Below, piece after piece: positions 18,341 to 26,798 of a stretch of DNA of 64,000 nucleotides; position 1 is the stretch's first letter; each line of letters begins with the position of its first letter. A model generated the notes under the pieces. That model had not been told where the DNA came from. It ran no database searches and was given only the letters and a program-made list of their open reading frames with translations. The stretch is from NCBI GenBank assembly GCA_000985875.1, contig CCRI01000002.1, positions 186,001-250,000 on the forward strand. The letters run 5' to 3'. A program made the position numbers and the translations under genes. Source of the DNA: Neorhizobium galegae bv. officinalis. Its GTDB lineage: Bacteria > Pseudomonadota > Alphaproteobacteria > Rhizobiales > Rhizobiaceae.

Positions 18341-20482
18341 TCACCGCACCACGAATAGCGCGTCGAGGGCCAAAGCCCCGTCCCCCTCGCCATAGACAAC
18401 GAGCGGGTTGATATCGACTTCGACGATCTCGGGCGTCGAGCGCATCAGCGCGCCGAGTTTGACGACCACGTCGGCGATCGCCTCGACGTCGCGGGCCGGC
18501 TGGCCGCGGAAGGGTCCCAGCAGCTTCGATGCCTTCAGCTTGTGGATTTCGGCGATCGCCCGCTTGCGGCTGATATCGGCCGGCAGCAGGCGGGCATCCG
18601 CCAGCGCCTCGATCCAGACGCCGCCAAGGCCGACAAGCACCACCGGACCCCATTGCGGATCGCGCTTGGCGCCGACCACCATTTCGAGGCCCTGGCGCGC
18701 CATGCCCTCGATCAGCACGCCGTCGAGCTTGAGGCCGGGCTTGTGTGTAGCAATGCTGGCATACATCTTTTCGTGGGCCGCCCGCAGCGCCGCCTCGTCG
18801 GCGATGTTGACGATGACGCCCCCGACATCGCTCTTGTGCGCGAGTTCGGCCGCCTGCGCCTTCATCACCACCGGATAGCCCACATCGGCTGCGATCGTCG
18901 CGGCTTCGTCGGCGGATTTCGCCAAAGCGCCCTTCGGGATGTGGATGCCGAGATCGGTCAGGATCCGCTTGCCCTCATACTCGACCACGAGGCCGGAGGG
19001 TGGCAGTTTGGCGATCCGTTCGCCTTCCGGCGCGCGGTCTCTCGTGGCGGCGAGCGCGGCCGCATAATTCATCACCACCGCCATGGCGCGCATAGCGCGT
19101 TCTGGTGAGCGGAAGAACGGAATGCCACTGTCGCGCACGGCCTTCATAAAGGTCGGGTCGAGCGGATAGTCGTCGCCGACGATGTTGAGGATGACCGGCT
19201 TTGTCGCGGTCGCGGCGACCGGAATGATGGCGTCCGACTTCTTGATCTGCATCGGCGGCGAGCCCCCCGCATGCGAGAGGAAGACGATGCCCACATTCGG
19301 ATCCTTCAGCATGGATGCTGTGGAGGTTCCGAAAATGCCGGGATTGGAGAAACCGGTTGTGCCGATGTCGAACGGGTTGTCGACATGGACGTATGGCGGC
19401 ACCTGGGTGCTGAGCTCGGCATGGACCGCGTCCGACAGTGTCGCGATCGGTAGGCCTACGCGCTCGCAGAAATCGAAGCAGAGGCCGCGGATGGCGCCGG
19501 AATTGGTGACGATGCCCGCCTCGCCTGGCGGCGGCGACGGATAACGCGCCAGGATGGCGGCTACGTCGAACAGTTCGTCGGTCGTCTCGACCAGCGCGAC
19601 GGCCTCGTTGCGCACGGCCGTCTGCATCAGCGCGTGGTCGCCGGCAAGCGCTCCGGTATGCGATTGCGCCGCCTGCTTGCCGCGCTCGCTCGATCCCGGA
19701 TGCAGCATCACGATCGGCTTGCCGAGTTCGCGGGCGCGCCGTGCGACTGCGAGGAATTTCTGGGGGTTTTTGACCTGTTCGACATAGACGGCGACAACGG
19801 CGTTGTCCTTGTCTTCGATCAGCCAGGCGATCAGGTCTTCGGCCGCGATCACCGCCTCGTTGCCGGTGGCGATCACGTAGGAAACCGCGATTTCGCGGGA
19901 ATGCATGGCAAAGCGGATATTGGCCGCCGTCGCGCCGCTCTGGGCGACGATCGCGACCCTGGAGCGCTCGCCGACGCCGCGCAGATCGACCGGCTCGAAG
20001 GTGAGCGGAATGCCATCGACATAATTGGTATAGCCCATGCAGTTGGGTCCGAGCATAGCCATGCCCGCCATGCGGCAGATCTCGGCGAGCTCATCCTGCT
20101 GCCGGCGGCCTTCCTCGCCGGCTTCGGCGAAACCGGAAGAGTAGACGATGACACCCGCGACCCCGCGCTCGACACAGGCAAGCACCGATTCCTTGATCGC
20201 TGCCTGGGGTACGATGAGGATCACCACGTCGACGCCCTTGGGCAGGTCGCCGATGGTCTTCACGCAGGGGCGGCCGTTAATCTCGTCGCGCGAGCGGCTG
20301 ACGAGATGCAGGTCGCCGGCATATTTGAAGAGTTCGAGATTGGCGAGCACGCCGCCGCCAATCGAAGCGGGATCCGGCGACGCGCCCACGATCGCGATCG
20401 ATCGTGGGCGCAGCAGACGGTCGAGATCGAACGGCCTGGCCGGATCGAACGTCTTGGGAGCTGTGGTCATCGTATCAGCCAT
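18341..20482 (-). CDS. ferA: FerA-type feruloyl-CoA synthetase, NDP-forming acyl-CoA ligase
   Basis: A 713-residue protein with the domain order of ADP-forming acyl-CoA synthetases: CoA-binding Rossmann domain (residues 20-125, SIAIVGASPDPASIGG), succinyl-CoA-synthetase-like flavodoxin domains with the phosphohistidine His275 (AAQSHTGALAGD), and a C-terminal ATP-grasp domain (about 490-713). Sphingobium SYK-6 FerA is of this class and works with FerB and FerB2. Here two FerB-type genes flank it, so activation of ferulate and p-coumarate is the likely role. The ATG at 20482 lies 12 bp after the previous stop; a GTG at 20491 is less likely. Confidence 0.8.
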   Translation of the reverse strand: MADTMTTAPKTFDPARPFDLDRLLRPRSIAIVGASPDPASIGGGVLANLELFKYAGDLHLVSRSRDEINGRPCVKTIGDLPKGVDVVILIVPQAAIKESVLACVERGVAGVIVYSSGFAEAGEEGRRQQDELAEICRMAGMAMLGPNCMGYTNYVDGIPLTFEPVDLRGVGERSRVAIVAQSGATAANIRFAMHSREIAVSYVIATGNEAVIAAEDLIAWLIEDKDNAVVAVYVEQVKNPQKFLAVARRARELGKPIVMLHPGSSERGKQAAQSHTGALAGDHALMQTAVRNEAVALVETTDELFDVAAILARYPSPPPGEAGIVTNSGAIRGLCFDFCERVGLPIATLSDAVHAELSTQVPPYVHVDNPFDIGTTGFSNPGIFGTSTASMLKDPNVGIVFLSHAGGSPPMQIKKSDAIIPVAATATKPVILNIVGDDYPLDPTFMKAVRDSGIPFFRSPERAMRAMAVVMNYAAALAATRDRAPEGERIAKLPPSGLVVEYEGKRILTDLGIHIPKGALAKSADEAATIAADVGYPVVMKAQAAELAHKSDVGGVIVNIADEAALRAAHEKMYASIATHKPGLKLDGVLIEGMARQGLEMVVGAKRDPQWGPVVLVGLGGVWIEALADARLLPADISRKRAIAEIHKLKASKLLGPFRGQPARDVEAIADVVVKLGALMRSTPEIVEVDINPLVVYGEGDGALALDALFVVR

Positions 20483-20494
20483 GGGAGCCACTTC

Positions 20495-21358
20495 TTAGTC
20501 GCGACGATAGGCACCGAGGCCCGGACGGAAGGATTTCTCGTCCAGGAACTGACTCATGCCGGTATTGCGGCCGTTCTCCGGGTCGCGGAGTTCCGTCTGA
20601 TCGGACTTCGCCATCAGATATTCGCCCGCCTGTTCCCAGGTGAGATCGCGGGTGAAACGGCAGGCGGTCTTGGCCTGGCGCAGCACGAAGGGGTTCTTGC
20701 CGATCAAGGTCATGGCGAGCTTGCGGGTTTCGGCCTTCAGCTCGTCCGGCGAAACAGCCTTGTTGACCAGCTTCATCTCGGCAGCTTGCTGGCCGGTGAA
20801 GGTTTCCCCGGTCATGATGTAATACATCGCGTCGCGGAAGCTCATCGTTTCCAGCACCGACTTGGTGACGATACCGGCCGGAATGATCCCCCAGTTGATT
20901 TCGGAAAGGCCGAAGACGGCGTCTTCCGAGGCGATGGCGAGGTCGCAGCCGACCAGGAACTGGAAGGCGCCACCAAAACACCAGCCGTTGACCATGGAAA
21001 TGGTCGGTTTGGGGTAATACATCATCCGGCGCCACTGCCATGCGGCGTTCGCCCGGAACAGGCGCTCGCGCTGGATCGGCGGCACCTTGTCGGTCGCGCG
21101 GAAATATTCCTTGAGGTCCATGCCGGCCGAGAAGGATTCGCCGGCGCCAGTGACGACCATCACCTTGCAGCGGTCGTCTTCCTCCAGCGCGTCCATGATC
21201 GCGTTCATCTCCCAGACGATGCCCGGATTGATGGCGTTGCGCTGCTTCGGGCGGTTGAGCGTCACCCAGGCGATGCCCTCGTCAAAATCCACGGTAACAT
21301 ATTCACCCCACTTGCCATTGTTCTGGCCGGCGGCAGCGGATTCGGTCTGGTTTTCCAT
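20495..21358 (-). CDS. ferB: p-hydroxycinnamoyl-CoA hydratase/lyase (feruloyl-CoA hydratase/lyase)
   Basis: A 287-residue HCHL-family enzyme converting feruloyl-CoA to vanillin plus acetyl-CoA. It keeps Tyr85 in DLKEYFR (equivalent to HCHL Tyr75, phenol contact) and the catalytic Glu153 (LSEINWGIIPAG), with the conserved C-terminus GMSQFLDEKSFRPGLGAYRR. It is therefore the better candidate for the genuine ferulate/p-coumarate enzyme of the two copies. The N-terminus (MENQTESAAAGQNNGKWGEY) is about 10 residues longer than in the other copy. It is immediately upstream of ferA. Confidence 0.9.
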   Translation of the reverse strand: MENQTESAAAGQNNGKWGEYVTVDFDEGIAWVTLNRPKQRNAINPGIVWEMNAIMDALEEDDRCKVMVVTGAGESFSAGMDLKEYFRATDKVPPIQRERLFRANAAWQWRRMMYYPKPTISMVNGWCFGGAFQFLVGCDLAIASEDAVFGLSEINWGIIPAGIVTKSVLETMSFRDAMYYIMTGETFTGQQAAEMKLVNKAVSPDELKAETRKLAMTLIGKNPFVLRQAKTACRFTRDLTWEQAGEYLMAKSDQTELRDPENGRNTGMSQFLDEKSFRPGLGAYRRD

Positions 21359-21409
21359 AGCAAATTCTCCCTATTGGGAACATGGGTATCAGGGACCCGA
21401 ATATGCGTC

Positions 21410-21451
21410 AAGCGGCTTTCAGTCTCGGGTCTTTCGAAAAGAAAGCCGCTT
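21410..21451. other. Perfect 11-bp stem-loop between SDR and ferB genes
   Basis: Arms AAGCGGCTTTC (21410-21420) and GAAAGCCGCTT (21441-21451), with a nested CTTTTCGAAAG-like hairpin in the loop. On the minus strand it comes just after the SDR stop and about 50 bases before ferB. No T tract follows, so it could be an mRNA processing or stabilising element rather than a terminator. Confidence 0.5.
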
Positions 21452-21472
21452 CACGATGTGCTGAACCGATGC

Positions 21473-22201
21473 TTAACCGCGACCGAGGAACGGCATTTCG
21501 ACCGGCAGGATGATGCTTTCGTAAAGGTTCACATCGTCCGGCAAGGTTGCCATCAGCACGACGATCCGCGCCACATCCATAGGCATCATTGTTGCGGGCC
21601 GGACTTTGTCGGTGACGCCGGGAACCAGCGAGCTGACCGTCGAGCCCGGATGCACCATCGAGACCGCGATGCCATGCTCGCGGCCGTCGACGGCGAGCGA
21701 ACGGGTGAGGCCCTCGAGCGCGAACTTGCTTGCCGTATAGGCGGCGGTATGGCCACGGGGTACCTTGGACGACAGACTGCCCATGTTGATGATCCGGCCG
21801 CGCTTCTGTTCCTGCATGATGACGAATGCGGCGCGGCTGCAATAGAAGACCGAATGCAGGTTCGCCCCGATCACCTCGTGCCAGCGCTCGTTGGTGAGCT
21901 TTTCGACCGGCGTATGGTCGGCGATGCCGGCATTGTTGATCAGGATGTCGAGCCGGCCATATTTTTCCTTGACCGTGGCGAACAGCCTTTCGACCTGCGC
22001 GTCGTCGGTGACGTCGGTCGGCACGACGAATGCATGGCCGTCTTCTGCCTCGATCTCGGCCGCGAGTTTCTCAAGCTTGTCGGCGCTGCGGGCGGCAAGC
22101 ACGGTGATGGCGCCCTCGGTGGCAATCGCCTTGGCGATGCCCCAGCCGATGCCCGAGCTGGCGCCGGTAACGATGGCAATACGGTCCTTGATCGAAATCA
22201 T
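21473..22201 (-). CDS. Short-chain dehydrogenase/reductase
   Basis: A 242-residue classical SDR with the cofactor motif TGASSGIGWG (residues 12-21), NNAG at 89-92 and the catalytic Ser142, Tyr155 and Lys159 (YTASK). It reduces or oxidises a small alcohol or ketone. Its position at the head of the hydroxycinnamate gene run suggests an aromatic side-chain alcohol or 3-hydroxyacyl-CoA substrate, but nothing in the sequence specifies it. The LuxR-type regulator gene ends 26 bp upstream on the same strand, so both may share a transcript. Confidence 0.85.
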   Translation of the reverse strand: MISIKDRIAIVTGASSGIGWGIAKAIATEGAITVLAARSADKLEKLAAEIEAEDGHAFVVPTDVTDDAQVERLFATVKEKYGRLDILINNAGIADHTPVEKLTNERWHEVIGANLHSVFYCSRAAFVIMQEQKRGRIINMGSLSSKVPRGHTAAYTASKFALEGLTRSLAVDGREHGIAVSMVHPGSTVSSLVPGVTDKVRPATMMPMDVARIVVLMATLPDDVNLYESIILPVEMPFLGRG

Positions 22202-22227
22202 CTGAAATCCCTCCTCGAATTGATAGG

Positions 22228-23019
22228 TTAGACGCGCGAAATTCCCTCATAAAGCGCTTCGAGCCCACGCCGGTCGCTGACCCCGAGCTTGCGATAGGCG
22301 CGCTGCCGGTAGGTGACGATACTGGACAGCGCGAGCCCGACCTTTTCGGAAATCTCCCGATGGGTGCGGCCAAGCAGCAGGCCCGCGGACACTTCCGCCT
22401 CACGGCCCGAAAGCGCAAATCCCGCCTGCAACAGCCGCCCGGCGATCTCCTGCTGCGGCGGATGCAATGGCGCCGTCTGCGGCCGGCCCTGGAGCCGCAC
22501 ATGCTTGACGACCATGGCCATCAGGAGCGGCGCGAAGGCTTCCAGCCGTTCGACCGCCAAGAGCGGGAACGGGCCGCTTTCGCGGGTGCGATAGAGGCTG
22601 GCGAAGATCCGCGGTTCCTCCGAATGATAGATGGTCAGGCGTTCGAGCACATGGGCACGCTCGTAGCAGTCGCGGCGGTATTCGGGGTCACGGATGCCGT
22701 TCCAGGCCTGGCGGATGACCTGCACCTTGGCAAGTCCGGGGCCTGCGTTCAGCATCTGGCGGGTCACCCGGTCGCGTAGCCAGTAACGCCGGGCATAATC
22801 GAGCGAAGCGCGCTCGGCAAAACCCGGAATGGTCGAGTGATAACCGCAGGCAAAGAGATAGGTGAGCGACCCGTCTTCCTCGGCCTGGAAGGCGGAACAG
22901 AAATCGGTGCCGGCGACCGCGCGCAAGGTGTCCAGGAATTTTTCCGGGAAGCCGGGTTCACCGACCTCGTTCATGAGGGCGGCCATGACGGTCATGTTGT
23001 CTCCATCAAGAGCAGGCAT
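22228..23019 (-). CDS. LuxR-family helix-turn-helix regulator
   Basis: A 263-residue protein with a C-terminal LuxR/GerE helix-turn-helix: FALSGREAEVSAGLLLGRTH followed by REISEKVGLALSSIVTYRQRAYRKLGV. The N-terminal 190 residues have no obvious receiver or autoinducer domain; they may bind an aromatic or CoA ligand. The ATG at 23019 has a perfect AGGAGG 6 bases upstream, and a longer frame reaching 23079 is rejected. It heads the hydroxycinnamate gene run and faces a divergent VOC gene across a 124-bp gap with a dyad, so it may control either side. Confidence 0.8.
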   Translation of the reverse strand: MPALDGDNMTVMAALMNEVGEPGFPEKFLDTLRAVAGTDFCSAFQAEEDGSLTYLFACGYHSTIPGFAERASLDYARRYWLRDRVTRQMLNAGPGLAKVQVIRQAWNGIRDPEYRRDCYERAHVLERLTIYHSEEPRIFASLYRTRESGPFPLLAVERLEAFAPLLMAMVVKHVRLQGRPQTAPLHPPQQEIAGRLLQAGFALSGREAEVSAGLLLGRTHREISEKVGLALSSIVTYRQRAYRKLGVSDRRGLEALYEGISRV

Positions 23020-23055
23020 TGACGCCTCCTGGGTTGGGAACGAACCTGTCGCGGG

Positions 23056-23080
23056 CATGTCCACCCTGGAGGGGGACATG
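23056..23080. promoter_or_regulatory. Dyad in the LuxR-VOC intergenic region
   Basis: CATGTCC-(A)CCC-TGGA-GGG-GGACATG: ten paired positions with one bulged base. It lies 37 bp from the LuxR-type start and 64 bp from the VOC start. A plausible operator for the adjacent regulator, not demonstrated. Confidence 0.4.
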
Positions 23081-23143
23081 GGAGGGTCGGCAAAGGCCTA
23101 CCATCGAGGCCAATGCAACAAGCCTGGATATGGAGGAACCGCC

Positions 23144-23677
23144 ATGGTTGACGCACCGAAGCTTCGCAAACTCTATCACTTTTCCTACCCCTGCCGCGAT
23201 GGCGAGGAGACCCGCAAGTTCTACGAGGACCTGCTTGGCCTGCCGCTGGTCAACTGCATGACCGCCGACAAGGTGCCGTCCACGGGCGAAGAAAAGCCCT
23301 ACGCGCATTTCTTTTTCGAACTCGGCGACGGCTCCTACATGGCCTTCTTCGACCTCGGAGAAAACATCATGCCGCTTCCCTCTCCCAACACGCCGGACTG
23401 GGTCCAGCACTTCGCGATGGAAGTCGATTCCGTCGAGGAGGTCCTGAAGTTCAAGAAGCGTCTTCAGGATGCCGGCGTGAAGACGACCGATGTCATCGAC
23501 CACGAATTCATCAACTCGATCTACTTCTTCGACCCGAACGGCCTGCGGCTGGAAATCACTTCGCGCACGGAGGAACCGGGCTATCTGGAACAGGCCGCGT
23601 CGGAAGCCCATGACGCCATGAAGGCGTGGATTCAGAAGAAGGCCGGCATGATCGCGAGGAAATCGGCTGCGGCTTGA
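23144..23677 (+). CDS. VOC-family (glyoxalase/extradiol-like) protein
   Basis: A 177-residue vicinal-oxygen-chelate protein: LYHFSYPCRDGEETRKFYEDL starts the first beta-alpha-beta-beta-beta unit, with candidate metal ligands His12 (LYHFSYP), a second His in DWVQHFAMEVD, and Glu in FDPNGLRLEIT. The fold covers glyoxalases and extradiol dioxygenases; the specific reaction is unclear. The ATG at 23144 has GGAGG 7 bases upstream. A rho-independent terminator follows at 23748-23781, so it is a single-gene unit. Confidence 0.8.
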   Translation: MVDAPKLRKLYHFSYPCRDGEETRKFYEDLLGLPLVNCMTADKVPSTGEEKPYAHFFFELGDGSYMAFFDLGENIMPLPSPNTPDWVQHFAMEVDSVEEVLKFKKRLQDAGVKTTDVIDHEFINSIYFFDPNGLRLEITSRTEEPGYLEQAASEAHDAMKAWIQKKAGMIARKSAAA

Positions 23678-23747
23678 GGTAGCCAATTGGGGCGCGGACG
23701 AATGTCGAGCCCCCGATCCCGCCATGAAGGCGGAAGATGAAATTGCA

Positions 23748-23781
23748 GTACCACCGTTCCGGAATGGACGGTGGTGCTTTT
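23748..23781 (+). terminator. Rho-independent terminator after the VOC gene
   Basis: Perfect 8-bp core stem ACCACCGT/ACGGTGGT (23750-23757 and 23768-23775) with a 10-base loop, followed by GCTTTTC. About 70 bp after the VOC stop. Confidence 0.75.
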
Positions 23782-23848
23782 CATTAAAGCTCACGTTCAA
23801 TCCTCCCGATGGTCTGGAGTTCGCTCCCGACGAGCTCCAGCTTGTCTT

Positions 23849-25027
23849 TCAAGACAACAGCCCCTGCCGCTTGCTCCAGTCGATCACCCGGTCGATGCAG
23901 GCTTTGAGAAGCTCCGGCTGGCCGAGGTAATAGTGGGTCGCGTGCGGGATCGTCATGTATTCCTTGTTTTGCGTCGCCAGCGCCGCCCGGATCGCCGGAT
24001 TGTGGGTCGCCGGGACAGCCTCGTCGGCATTGTTCTCGATCTGCAGCACCGGCGAGCGCTTGATCAGCGCCGCGTTCATCGGCCCCTTTGCATTCGACAG
24101 ATCATAGCTCCACTGGGAAAGCCAGGAACGCAGGGTCGTGAAGCGGGCAAGCCCGACCGGGCCGACATTGACCGTGCGCGGATCACCCATGTAGCTTCTG
24201 CCGATCGGCCGGTCGTTCGGGTCGATGGTGCCGTCGAACCAGCGCACGTCGCACATGGTGCGGTGGACGATGAAGGCACGCTCCTGCTCGAACGAGCCGC
24301 GGCGCTTCAGTTCCGCCAGCATGTCGAGCACCCAATGGGTGATCTTGCGGTTGCGGGCGACCTGGGCGGCCCGGAACCGCTGGATGAATTCCGCCGAATA
24401 GGGTGGCTGGTGCGGGCAGTCCGGCGAATAGATGTCGAATTCCGGGTCGCGCAGATCCGGGTCGAGTTCGTCGAGAACTGACGGGTCGAGCCATTCGGTC
24501 AGCGTTTCGGCCCGCGACAGGTGGGCGGCGATGAAGATCACGCCGTCGGCGGGCTTCAGGCCCGCTTCGACAAGGTTGACCTCGTCGCCGGCCGGCGTGT
24601 GGGTAATCGTCGGGTTTTCCGCCTGTGCCTGATAAAACAGCGACAGCGAGCCGCCGCCTGACCAGCCGACCAGAACCACCTTCTCGTAACCGAGTTCACT
24701 TCTGGCAAAATCGAGCCACTTGCCGAGGTCGATCGCCACCTTTTCCATGATCAGAGCGGTATCGTTCTTCGGATAACGGCTGGCGGCGCAAAGCACGTGC
24801 AGGCCGGCATCGGCAAGCGCGGTCGGCATCGGCAGGAGTTGCAGCGTCGAGGTTGGATGCATGAAGACATAGACCGTCTTCGACGGAGCGTCGGTGCCAC
24901 GCAGGAGCTGGCCCTCGAGATTGACCCTGCCGGAATTGCCGGCAAAGCCGTAGGTCTCGGTGTATTTCGCCGTCTCCGGAAAGGAGACGATCAGCGGGGT
25001 CCGCTGCCAGTCCGCCTTGGTGGTCAT
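23849..25027 (-). CDS. Alpha/beta hydrolase
   Basis: A 392-residue alpha/beta-hydrolase with a nucleophile elbow GWSGGG (Ser123) and C-terminal HATHYYLG supplying a likely catalytic His. A large lid insertion covers about residues 140-300. No signal peptide, so probably cytoplasmic. It lies 81 bp downstream of the flavin monooxygenase gene on the same strand and is probably co-transcribed. A hydrolase for an ester, lactone or ring-cleavage product of the monooxygenase pathway is a reasonable guess. Confidence 0.75.
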   Translation of the reverse strand: MTTKADWQRTPLIVSFPETAKYTETYGFAGNSGRVNLEGQLLRGTDAPSKTVYVFMHPTSTLQLLPMPTALADAGLHVLCAASRYPKNDTALIMEKVAIDLGKWLDFARSELGYEKVVLVGWSGGGSLSLFYQAQAENPTITHTPAGDEVNLVEAGLKPADGVIFIAAHLSRAETLTEWLDPSVLDELDPDLRDPEFDIYSPDCPHQPPYSAEFIQRFRAAQVARNRKITHWVLDMLAELKRRGSFEQERAFIVHRTMCDVRWFDGTIDPNDRPIGRSYMGDPRTVNVGPVGLARFTTLRSWLSQWSYDLSNAKGPMNAALIKRSPVLQIENNADEAVPATHNPAIRAALATQNKEYMTIPHATHYYLGQPELLKACIDRVIDWSKRQGLLS

Positions 25028-25108
25028 GATGTCCTACCCATTACGCTTCGCCCGCGCGGCCGGCAGAACCGGCGAACGGGCTTTGGATGTTGAATTGTGA
25101 TCGCGGCC

Positions 25109-26329
25109 TCAGGCGGCCGCTTCCGGCGACTTGGCTCCCGCCACGACCGGCACCGAGGTGGCGTCGTAGGTGAACAGCCATTCGTAGCGCTGCTTGACCT
25201 TGTCTTCCTGCCATTCGGCATTGACGTAGTCCTCGGCGAGCTTTGGGTCCTTCAGCGCAGCATTGTGGAAACGGCTGAGATTGCCTTCCGCACCACGGAC
25301 GATCTTGCCCGTGCGCTCGACGCGGGCCGCCTCATAGCCGGCGAAAGCTGCTTCGTAATTGCCGTTGTTCTCGGCAAGCGCGCGAGCGAGCACGAAACCG
25401 TCCTCGATCGCCATGACCGCTCCCTGGGCGAGGAAGGGCAAGGTCGGATGGCATGCGTCTCCGAGCAGCGTCACGCGGCCGCGGGTCCAGTCGTCCATCG
25501 GCGGACGCAGCATCAGCGCCCATTTGTAAGGCACGTCGATCGCCTTGATCAGCGTGTGAATGTCCTCGTGCCAGCCTTCGTAGTCGGCAAGGCACTCTTC
25601 CGTCGTGCCCGCGACCGACCAGGATTCCACCTGCCAGTTGGAGCGCTCGACGACCGAGACGTAATTCATCAGCTTGCCGCCGCGCAGAAGGTACTGGATG
25701 ACGTGGCCGCCGGGACCGATCCAGTTGGTGCCGACTGGCCGCAACATGCGTTCCGGCAGGCGCTCGACCGGGATGACGCCGCGCCAGGCGACGATGCCGG
25801 TGAATTTCGGGTCGTCGCGGCCGAACAGGGTCTCGCGGATCCTCGAATGCACGCCATCGGCGCCGACCACGATGTCGGAGGTGGCGGTGGTGCCATCGGC
25901 AAAGGCGATGGTCGCGCCCTTGCCGTCCTGGGTGATCCCGACGCATTTCTTCGAGAGCTTGATCGCATCCGGCTTGATGCGGCGCACGGCGGCTGCCAGC
26001 GTCTGGTGCAGATCGTTGCGGTGGATGGTGATATAGGGGAAACCGTAACGCTCGATGGACAGCGGGCCGAGGTCGAACAGTTTCCAGGTCTGCCCGGTAT
26101 TCCAGAGCCGGATTTCCTTGCCCTGCGCCTGCGAGGCGATCGACATGATCTCTTCTTCGAGCCCGAGCGCGAACAGAACCCGCGTGCCGTTGGCGCTGAC
26201 CTGAACGCCGGCGCCGACTTCTTTCAGCTCGACCGCCTGTTCGTACACGTCGACGTCAAAACCCTGGCGGAGCAGCGACAATGCCGCCGTCAGCCCGCCG
26301 ATCCCTCCTCCCACAACAGAAACCTTCAT
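25109..26329 (-). CDS. FAD-dependent aromatic hydroxylase
   Basis: A 406-residue class A flavoprotein monooxygenase: N-terminal GGGIGG (residues 7-12), the DG motif (VGADGVHSRIR) and the second FAD motif GDACHPTLPFLAQGA. It is closest in layout to salicylate hydroxylase and 3-hydroxybenzoate 6-hydroxylase, not PobA. NAD(P)H-dependent hydroxylation of an aromatic or N-heteroaromatic acid is expected. The ATG at 26329 has AAGGA 8 bases upstream; the 19 extra upstream codons are rejected. It is divergent from the tctBA-tctC operon, suggesting that the transported compound is its substrate or precursor. Confidence 0.85.
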   Translation of the reverse strand: MKVSVVGGGIGGLTAALSLLRQGFDVDVYEQAVELKEVGAGVQVSANGTRVLFALGLEEEIMSIASQAQGKEIRLWNTGQTWKLFDLGPLSIERYGFPYITIHRNDLHQTLAAAVRRIKPDAIKLSKKCVGITQDGKGATIAFADGTTATSDIVVGADGVHSRIRETLFGRDDPKFTGIVAWRGVIPVERLPERMLRPVGTNWIGPGGHVIQYLLRGGKLMNYVSVVERSNWQVESWSVAGTTEECLADYEGWHEDIHTLIKAIDVPYKWALMLRPPMDDWTRGRVTLLGDACHPTLPFLAQGAVMAIEDGFVLARALAENNGNYEAAFAGYEAARVERTGKIVRGAEGNLSRFHNAALKDPKLAEDYVNAEWQEDKVKQRYEWLFTYDATSVPVVAGAKSPEAAA

Positions 26330-26798
26330 TTTCTTATCCTTTGAAATCCTGACGACAATCTCCCCCGGCGCGCATGCGCCTGTCAACTATTTTTGATAAA
26401 GTATAATTGACTTTGTTTAAAACCAATTTCATACCTGCCTGCACGAACTTTCGGACAGGCCGTTTGGAGGCGGTGGCTGCAATGGAAAGTTTCAGTTCGC
26501 AGATCAGAAACAGGAAAGGATGTCACGAAATTACACCTCGGATATCTGGCTTCCTGATATAAATGCGATAGGATCGGAAAGGGCGGGCTGGTGTGACATC
26601 TGATCGGCACGGGAGATCGCGGAATTCGATTGACTGACAAGAGGAATACTCTTGTATATAGTCAAATCTAGTTGCCTATAGACGAATTCAGGGCTGCGAA
26701 TTCGAGGCGCGGCCCGAGAAACATGCGTAATGACGGTTTGGCCGGCGCCCAAGGGGAGCCAGACCGGTTCACATAGTCGGGTTTTCAGGGAGGAAACC
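26330..26798. other. 469-bp divergent control region
   Basis: AT-richer than its surroundings, with no credible gene: the minus-strand frames inside it lack family features. It contains the dyad at 26637-26655 and must hold promoters for the monooxygenase and the tct operon. Confidence 0.55.
26637..26655. promoter_or_regulatory. Perfect dyad, candidate operator between hydroxylase and tct operon
   Basis: ACAAGAG-GAATA-CTCTTGT, 7-bp perfect arms. Weaker outer symmetry extends it: GATTGACT to the left and AGTCAAATC to the right. About 140 bp upstream of tctB. No regulator gene is adjacent, so the protein that binds it is unknown. Confidence 0.55.

Noticed and set aside
19634-22231. A very long plus-strand open frame (865 codons) opposite ferA, ferB and the SDR gene
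   Set aside because: It is the antisense shadow of three well-supported genes in GC-rich DNA; its product is histidine/arginine-rich with no family features.
25109-26329. 4-hydroxybenzoate 3-hydroxylase (PobA), which would complete the protocatechuate branch
   Set aside because: The FAD motifs fit the salicylate/3-hydroxybenzoate hydroxylase group better, and the neighbours are a tct transporter rather than pca or pobR genes.
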